Source: a virus. Taken from it: DNA of 64,000 nucleotides. A program made the translations under genes and the position numbers. Of the stretch, positions 58,569-64,000 are shown piece by piece; the stretch's first letter is position 1, and each line of letters begins with the position of its first letter. The notes beneath the pieces are model-generated. The model made no database searches and was not told where the DNA came from. It saw only the letters and a program-made list of their open reading frames with translations. The stretch spans positions 32,598 to 96,597 of IMG/VR virus record IMGVR_UViG_3300009430_000001. The stretch is one strand, 5' to 3'.

Positions 58569-59045
58569 ATGGCCACCTGCTGCGACACGAGTTTCACCGG
58601 GCTGCCGACGCATCGCGAGCCGATCCGGCTGGCGCGCGGCACCTACTGCTCGCTCTACTCCAATCGCGACATGCTTTGCGATGGCGAGGTGGTCTACGCC
58701 GAGGACCTGCGGGCCCTGTTCATCGCCGAGTGCCGCAATGGCCGCATCGAGCTCAACCCGGTGCGCAGCACGATCCGGCCGGAAGCGCCACCGGTGCTGC
58801 GGCTTCAGGGGTTCATCGATCTGACGCAGCCTTCGACGCTCACGGGCCTGCAGCACGGTGATCTGCTCGTCAACACCCATGACGGCACGGCCGATGCGAG
58901 CTGGCGCCTGCCGCCGCCGGCCACTGTGACCAAGGGCGATGTGCTGGTCTGGGATGGGACGGCCGGCACCTGGATCCAGCAGAGCGGCCTCGTCGGGCTG
59001 CCGAACATCCCGCTCGATCTCTCCACGCTGCCGCTGCTGCCATGA
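58569..59045 (+). CDS. small tail protein, 158 aa
   Basis: MATCCDTSFTGLPTHREPIRLARGTYC. Cys-rich N-terminus, then helices and a beta-hairpin (HGDLLVNTHDGTADASWRLP; GDVLVWDGTAGTWIQQSG). The last is similar to the WDG-x-x-WIQ modules of fibres. Overlaps the next gene by four bases (ATGA). Confidence 0.55.
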   Translation: MATCCDTSFTGLPTHREPIRLARGTYCSLYSNRDMLCDGEVVYAEDLRALFIAECRNGRIELNPVRSTIRPEAPPVLRLQGFIDLTQPSTLTGLQHGDLLVNTHDGTADASWRLPPPATVTKGDVLVWDGTAGTWIQQSGLVGLPNIPLDLSTLPLLP

Positions 59046-62000
59046 CCGCCACGCCGATCGCTGCTCCTCATCACGTCACGCCACTGGATCGGACACCGCT
59101 GCTCATCGCGCGCGGGCGCCGCGTCGATCTGGTCGCCTCGCTGTCCCTGTTCAACGAGGGTGAGCTCTGCTGGGCCGAAGACGAGGGGATCCTCTACATC
59201 GTCACGGCAGAGGCGGGCATCAAGGAGCTGCGCCAGGCCAGTGCCGGCGTGTTCATCGGCATTCAGCCGCCGGTCTACAAGGGGTTGAGCGCACCGAACA
59301 GCCCTGAAGTCGGCACGCTCTGGTTCGATTCTAACGGAGGGATCCTCAAGGTCTGGAACGGCCGTCAGTGGCTGACGATCGGCGACATGGCGCCAACGGT
59401 GGTGAGCCCGACGCGGCCCACCTCCCCGGCGCCGCACCAGTTCTGGGTGGACACCTCGAATGCCGCGCAGCCGCGGTTGTTCGTCTATGACGGCCATCAG
59501 TTCATCGAGATCAAGCCGCCGCTGGCCTCGGCGCACAACCACGGCCTGCTCGCCCAGGCCGACTGGGTGAAACTGCAGGGTCTGCAGAATGCCGCCACGC
59601 CGGACTGGAATGCAGGTCCGGGCGTGCCGGGCGAGATTCTCAACAAGCCGGTGATTCCGGCGCCCGTGCCGCTGGCGACCACCACCCGCCCCGGCATCGT
59701 GCAGCTGGCCACGGCGCAGGACCTGCAGGATCCGAACTGCGCGGATCGGGCCGTGGTGGCCAATCAGGTGCAGTGGCTGGCGGCAGCCCTGGCCTGGTGG
59801 AGATCGACCTGGCTGCCGAGCCGGATCGATTTCCTCGACAACCATCCCGGGATCTGGATGGGCCGCGATGATGCGCTGGAGACGCACGGGCCGATCGAGA
59901 TCTCTCTCGATGACGGGCCCTGGGGCACTGGGCCGAGCGCGGTCCACCTCAACACAAAGGTGGAGGGCCGCTGGGATCTCGATGCGGTGCTGGTCGCCAG
60001 CCACGGTGATCGACTGGCCGGCTGGATCCGCGGCCCGCTCGAGAACCTCCAGAAGGACTACGAGCTGACGCTCGATCGGCAGATCGATGTGCCGACGTTC
60101 CCGTCGGTGGTCGATGTGCCACTGGGCGGCTGGGCCGAAAGCGAGGCGGCCCCGCTCCTGGGCGGCAATGCGCCGTACTGGATCTGGGCACAGACGAATT
60201 CCGAGCGGGCCGAGGTGGCGGTCAACGGCGGCGAGTGGATCGTCCTGCCGAGCACCCCGGGCGGCCTGGTCGTGTTCCCCGGTGCACAGGTGCGCCTGCG
60301 GCAGCGGATGGGGGTTCACAGCGGCATGAGCGTGGCGACGGTGCTGTTCGCCGGCGACGGGGTCGTCAACGACGGCGGCACGTTCCAGGCCACCGCGGTG
60401 CGCGAGGCGCTGCCGGTGCTGGCGGATCTCGATGGCGTGCTGCTTGAGGAGGTCACCCCGGGCGGACCGCGGTTCACTGATCAGTCGTTCCGGGCGACGT
60501 TGAACTTCGAGGAGCGTGGCGTCCCCGAGCCAGTGGCCTGGCTGCGGGGCTGGGTGGAGGCCACGATCGATCGAACGCTGCGCACCGATGCGATCACGGC
60601 GATCACGCGTTCCACGGCAGGCCTGGGCCGGGAGTTCCGCTGCGCGATTCAGTGGAACGACGGCTCCAGGCCCGTGGGCAACCCGAATCAGAACTGGCCG
60701 TACATCGATTGCGACGATGATGACGGCGAGCTCGGCACACGCTGGGCGGATTACGATCCGAGTCGCTGCCAGCGCTGGTCGTCCTGGACGTTCCGTGGGT
60801 TCTCCTGCACGACGAACTGGCAGTATCCCTCCTCGCGGCTCGTCGTTCTGCTCGATGCGGAAGATGAGCAGGTGATCACGCTGGATGCAACGGGTTCGCC
60901 CTGGCGTGCAGGTGATGAGCATCATGAATACGATGTCAAGTTCTGGCGGTGGGACAGCGCTCAGCGCAAGTGGATCAAAGATGGCACCAGGCGCGGCAGG
61001 GACCTGCAGAACTACTTGCCCTACACCTTCAGCCAGCCGGCGCGGTATGTGGCGATCTCCGGCAAAGGCGGCTTCCCGCTGGCCTCGATCTGCACCTTAC
61101 GTCCGCGGCGCACTGTGCTGACCTTTGCCAGTGCGGAGGACCTGGCCTACTTCCGGGTTGGCGATCCGGTGCAGCAGGACGATGCGTCGCTGCAGCAGAC
61201 GGCGCATGTGATCGGCTGGAGCGGCGACAGGCTCAAGGACTGCGATCGGATTGGCGCTCTGCCGAGCAGCAGCCCCTATCCGAGCACGGGCCGGCTGCCG
61301 AGGGAGCTGGAGGATCTGCGCGGCCTGGCCTCGAAGCGCTCGATTCGTGTCGACTTCCGCGGCGCGCAGATCGGCGGCACGCTGGACATCGGCCTGGTCT
61401 GCTACGGGGAGGAGCGTCGCTACAGCTATGCGGTGATGACGCAGTACAAGGCGATCGTCCGGGATCGCACCGGCAAGCAGGTGGCCAGCCAGATCATCGA
61501 TCTGCGGCGCTTCCACGAGGACAGCGAGGATGCCGCCGCTGTGCAGTCAGCGCAGGTCCAGACGCCGGTGCGTGATGGCAGCCTGGAGCTCGTGCGGCTC
61601 TATGCCCGGCAGGTCTGCCCGGATGATCGCTGGGATCGCGATGACGAGGACGACGAGGTGACGCTCAAGCTGCTCTGGCTGGGCGGACGTTCCCTGCAGC
61701 CGACGGCGGTGGTCCAGGCGATCGATATGGCGGCTCGCACGATGACGATCGAGCAGGTCTGGGGGACGTTCGCGGTGGGCCGGCGGATCGTCGGCGATGC
61801 GCGGCGGATCGATGGCGTGCGGCGCTGGCTGCTGCTGGGCGAGGACGGCGAGGTGCTGGGGCTGCGGTCTGCGCCGAGCGACTTCCGCAAGCTGGCGTTC
61901 AGCAACGACAGCACGACGCTGCATTTCCCGGCGCTGCTCGATTCTGGCCATCCACCGGATGTTGATCTGCCGGCCGGTGCGCAGATCCAGGTGGAGGTGC

Positions 62001-62224
62001 GGGTCGAAAACCGCATCGGGGCGGACATCGCTGCTTCGAACTGGGTGCAGCCGGGCGGGCCGACGGCTGTCACCGAGGTGATGCTGCAGCAGTTCCGCTC
62101 GGCGCAGGCGGGCTATGCGGCCGGCGTGACGCAGCAACGACAGGCGGCTGTGGCGAAACTGCAGGGCCTGCAGCTCAGCGGCCTCGATCTCGAGGTGCTG
62201 CGCCTGATCCCGCACGACCACTGA
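59042..62224 (+). CDS. large tail-fibre protein, 1060 aa
   Basis: ATG 59042, coupled by ATGA. N-terminal 170 residues with the W-module twice (GTLWFDSNGGILKVWNGRQW; FWVDTSNAAQPRLFVYDG), then a fibre-type PGIVQLATAQDLQD region at about 215, followed by a long beta-rich shaft and C-terminal domain (EVMLQQFRSAQAGYA) that ends with LSGLDLEVLRLIPHDH. Probably a receptor-binding fibre. No endosialidase or peptidase signature seen. Confidence 0.7.
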   Translation: MTATPIAAPHHVTPLDRTPLLIARGRRVDLVASLSLFNEGELCWAEDEGILYIVTAEAGIKELRQASAGVFIGIQPPVYKGLSAPNSPEVGTLWFDSNGGILKVWNGRQWLTIGDMAPTVVSPTRPTSPAPHQFWVDTSNAAQPRLFVYDGHQFIEIKPPLASAHNHGLLAQADWVKLQGLQNAATPDWNAGPGVPGEILNKPVIPAPVPLATTTRPGIVQLATAQDLQDPNCADRAVVANQVQWLAAALAWWRSTWLPSRIDFLDNHPGIWMGRDDALETHGPIEISLDDGPWGTGPSAVHLNTKVEGRWDLDAVLVASHGDRLAGWIRGPLENLQKDYELTLDRQIDVPTFPSVVDVPLGGWAESEAAPLLGGNAPYWIWAQTNSERAEVAVNGGEWIVLPSTPGGLVVFPGAQVRLRQRMGVHSGMSVATVLFAGDGVVNDGGTFQATAVREALPVLADLDGVLLEEVTPGGPRFTDQSFRATLNFEERGVPEPVAWLRGWVEATIDRTLRTDAITAITRSTAGLGREFRCAIQWNDGSRPVGNPNQNWPYIDCDDDDGELGTRWADYDPSRCQRWSSWTFRGFSCTTNWQYPSSRLVVLLDAEDEQVITLDATGSPWRAGDEHHEYDVKFWRWDSAQRKWIKDGTRRGRDLQNYLPYTFSQPARYVAISGKGGFPLASICTLRPRRTVLTFASAEDLAYFRVGDPVQQDDASLQQTAHVIGWSGDRLKDCDRIGALPSSSPYPSTGRLPRELEDLRGLASKRSIRVDFRGAQIGGTLDIGLVCYGEERRYSYAVMTQYKAIVRDRTGKQVASQIIDLRRFHEDSEDAAAVQSAQVQTPVRDGSLELVRLYARQVCPDDRWDRDDEDDEVTLKLLWLGGRSLQPTAVVQAIDMAARTMTIEQVWGTFAVGRRIVGDARRIDGVRRWLLLGEDGEVLGLRSAPSDFRKLAFSNDSTTLHFPALLDSGHPPDVDLPAGAQIQVEVRVENRIGADIAASNWVQPGGPTAVTEVMLQQFRSAQAGYAAGVTQQRQAAVAKLQGLQLSGLDLEVLRLIPHDH

Positions 62225-62228
62225 TTTT

Positions 62229-62235
62229 TACCCTG
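62229..62235 (+). promoter_or_regulatory. TACCCTG box, putative -10 element
   Basis: TACCCTG seven bases after the TGA, 21 bases before GTG 62257, with a GGAG ribosome site between. Confidence 0.5.
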
Positions 62236-62256
62236 AACTTATCTGGAGCCTGAGCC

Positions 62257-64000
62257 GTGACCCTGCAGCCCACCGACATCTTCCTGTGCCAGCGCGGGAC
62301 GACGCTCTATCAGGTGCCGGCCTCGGACCTGGGCCAGGTGCGGGGCGTCACGGGCTCCGGGGCTCTCCAGGTGGTGATGGCCAACGGCATTGCCCACCTC
62401 TCCATCTTGTCGGCATCCGCCAATCGGATCGGCACGGTGCAGCTGGCGGATGCCAATGCGCTCAATGCCGGTACGCCGGGGCTGGTGCCGGATGCGCAGG
62501 TGATGAAGGCGGCGCTGGCGGCCGTGATGATTCCTTCGGCCACACCTGTGCTCGAAGGCAAGGTGAGGCTTGCCACCGAGGCGGAGGTGATCGCGGGGCA
62601 GTCGTCGGCAGTGGTGACAGCCTCAGGCCTGCATGCGTTCATCTATGGATCGATGAGCGGCAACTGGTTGCCGGATGCGGTGATGGCGCCGACGGAGACA
62701 CGGCGCAGTATCTGGGATGGACCGGATGATCGACTCACCGCCACGGGTGACATCGATTTCCGGCTCAATGGTGGTGGCTGGGGGCAGAACGATCGCGCCG
62801 TACGCGCTGGCGATGAGATCGAGGTGCGCTATGCGCCGGCCCGAGTCCAGGCCGCAGCCCACAACGGGGGCCTGACCGGCACGATGCAGAACATGAGCAA
62901 CAGTGTGCACCGGACCTGGAATGCGGTCGTGGACCGCGAGCCGAATCCGCTGTCCGTGCCGGAGCTGCAGACCGCGGCGCCGGGGCAGTGGATCACCAGC
63001 GACTACACCGCGCCGCTGTCGGGCGTCAACGTGCCGGTGCTCGCCTGGGGGCTGCCGGCCGTGCCGGCGGAGGTGCAGATCGAGGAGGGTCCCTGGACGC
63101 CGCTGGCGATGGGCGTCGACGCTGGCCTGCCGATCAACCCGGGCCAGCGGCTACGGATGCGGCATCGCGCTGCTGAGGGCTCTGCCGCGGTGACGGTCAG
63201 CTCGGTGAATGTGGGCAGCGGTGCGCATTTCATCACCGTTGAGTTCCGCACGCGCAACACCAGTCAGGTGGCGCCGGTGATCAGCGGCGTGCTCGTCAGC
63301 GAAGCCAACGCGGCGGATCCGAATCGATTCACGGGCAGCACGTTCTACGCCGATGTGCCGATGCTTCAGCCTGGTGTGCCGAAGGAAGAGGTGCGCATCG
63401 CCGGCCGCGTTGAGGGCATGGTTAGCGGGCCGATCGTGACCACGGCGATCACGGCTGTTGGCGGTGGTGGATCCAGCGCGGGTACGCCCTCCACGCAGTA
63501 CCGGATCACAGGGCGGATTGGCGATGGCAATGGGCTTGTCAGCTCGCAGCGACTGACGACATTGCAGGCTTCGCTGGGCACAGCCATCAATCCCGCGAAC
63601 TTCCGCACGTCGGATATGAGTTCGTTCGCGAACTTCGGCTCTCTGACAAGTGGCGGCAATGATCCGGGGCGCGAAGATGACCGTTATTACTTCTTCCTGC
63701 TCAATGGCCGTGCCGCAAAGGTGACACTGGCGCGTAGCGGTGGAGACTCCAGTGACGAAAACGAGCTCTACTACTGGGATGGCACGACCTGGAAGCATGA
63801 TCAGGACTTTGCCTTTTCCGGCAGTTTTGCGGTTGCCAGCAGGAATGCCGCAACAGCTTTTGCTGTTGTTGTGCGCGACAATGATTCGGCCGTAATGGGT
63901 GCTGGCGGCTTCCGCCTGCAGTCCCCGGTGGACGACAGCGCTTCGGGGCTGTTGGCGTTGACTTTCACGGATGCCACGGGACTGAATCTGCTGCGCGCCG
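62257..64000 (+). CDS. tail-fibre protein, 5' end only (runs off the window)
   Basis: GTG 62257 opens a frame of 581 codons with no stop to the window end. MTLQPTDIFLCQRGTTLYQV, then GTVQLADANALNAGTPG (a fibre VQLA repeat), LATEAEVIAGQSSAVVTASGLHAF and later beta-rich repeats. The VQLA/ATEAEV pattern with an alternating strand rhythm is typical of tail fibres. 3' end unknown. Confidence 0.75.
   Translation, partial: MTLQPTDIFLCQRGTTLYQVPASDLGQVRGVTGSGALQVVMANGIAHLSILSASANRIGTVQLADANALNAGTPGLVPDAQVMKAALAAVMIPSATPVLEGKVRLATEAEVIAGQSSAVVTASGLHAFIYGSMSGNWLPDAVMAPTETRRSIWDGPDDRLTATGDIDFRLNGGGWGQNDRAVRAGDEIEVRYAPARVQAAAHNGGLTGTMQNMSNSVHRTWNAVVDREPNPLSVPELQTAAPGQWITSDYTAPLSGVNVPVLAWGLPAVPAEVQIEEGPWTPLAMGVDAGLPINPGQRLRMRHRAAEGSAAVTVSSVNVGSGAHFITVEFRTRNTSQVAPVISGVLVSEANAADPNRFTGSTFYADVPMLQPGVPKEEVRIAGRVEGMVSGPIVTTAITAVGGGGSSAGTPSTQYRITGRIGDGNGLVSSQRLTTLQASLGTAINPANFRTSDMSSFANFGSLTSGGNDPGREDDRYYFFLLNGRAAKVTLARSGGDSSDENELYYWDGTTWKHDQDFAFSGSFAVASRNAATAFAVVVRDNDSAVMGAGGFRLQSPVDDSASGLLALTFTDATGLNLLRA

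Noticed and set aside
58805-60925. A 706-residue minus-strand open frame, and similar long antisense frames at 57267-58880 and 36121-37398
   Set aside because: Arg/His/Pro-rich translation antisense to clear genes; it is the mirror of GC-rich third-position codons.

Overview
The window reads as one continuous stretch of a tailed double-stranded DNA phage genome, GC-rich and close-packed, cut in mid-gene at both ends. A virion gene set is visible: large terminase, portal, scaffold, capsid and tail fibres. I see no ribosomal genes, tRNAs, integrase, transposon or CRISPR. The host is inferred only: a 42-residue basic protein at 24.2 kb resembles small proteins I associate with phages of picocyanobacteria, so a Synechococcus/Cyanobium-type host is my best guess, with low confidence. 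I recognise no tail sheath, tape measure or tail-tube protein, which is mildly in favour of a short-tailed phage.

Layout. (1) 1-8.7 kb, minus strand: short operons of mostly unknown genes (a DUF932 protein, a Cys-rich CPxxCPL protein, an acidic-tailed protein), with one plus-strand HNH-AP2 endonuclease at 2.1 kb. (2) 8.7-14.1 kb, minus strand: a tightly coupled operon of small proteins joined by ATGA/TAATG overlaps, including zinc-ribbon proteins, a possible sliding-clamp-like protein and DUF6915/DUF6878-like proteins. (3) 14.1-24.1 kb, minus strand: mostly single small genes, each preceded by a GC-rich hairpin leader; two islands of plus-strand genes of virion type (17.25-18.43 and 19.05-20.12 kb) are embedded here, and an HNH endonuclease lies at 14.1 kb. 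(4) 24.2-35.8 kb, plus strand: small basic proteins, a 1380-residue protein and several glycine-zipper proteins that may be internal or ejected virion proteins. (5) 35.9-47.9 kb, plus strand: terminase, portal, scaffold, a lambda-R-like lysozyme, the capsid gene and a probable decoration protein. (6) 47.9-64 kb, plus strand: structural, tail and tail-fibre proteins, the last running off the window.

The most unusual points are these. The putative major capsid gene is split by two ORF-less group I introns whose cores and splice sites can be read; splicing restores one 434-residue frame. A LAGLIDADG-like gene lies next to it on the opposite strand, with Arg in place of both catalytic Asp residues. 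The portal and scaffold genes share 500 bases in two frames. A tail gene is interrupted by a single in-frame TAA. Three repeated regulatory elements recur: a 17-base motif (ACTTAGACACAAYGCGG, seven copies), a hairpin plus pyrimidine-rich leader in front of minus-strand genes, and a TACYCTG box about 17-25 bases before plus-strand start codons.

Likely division of labour (inference): the minus-strand genes are early or middle host-takeover functions, the plus-strand genes are late virion functions. TACYCTG is probably the -10 element of the late promoters. The replication genes must lie outside this window.
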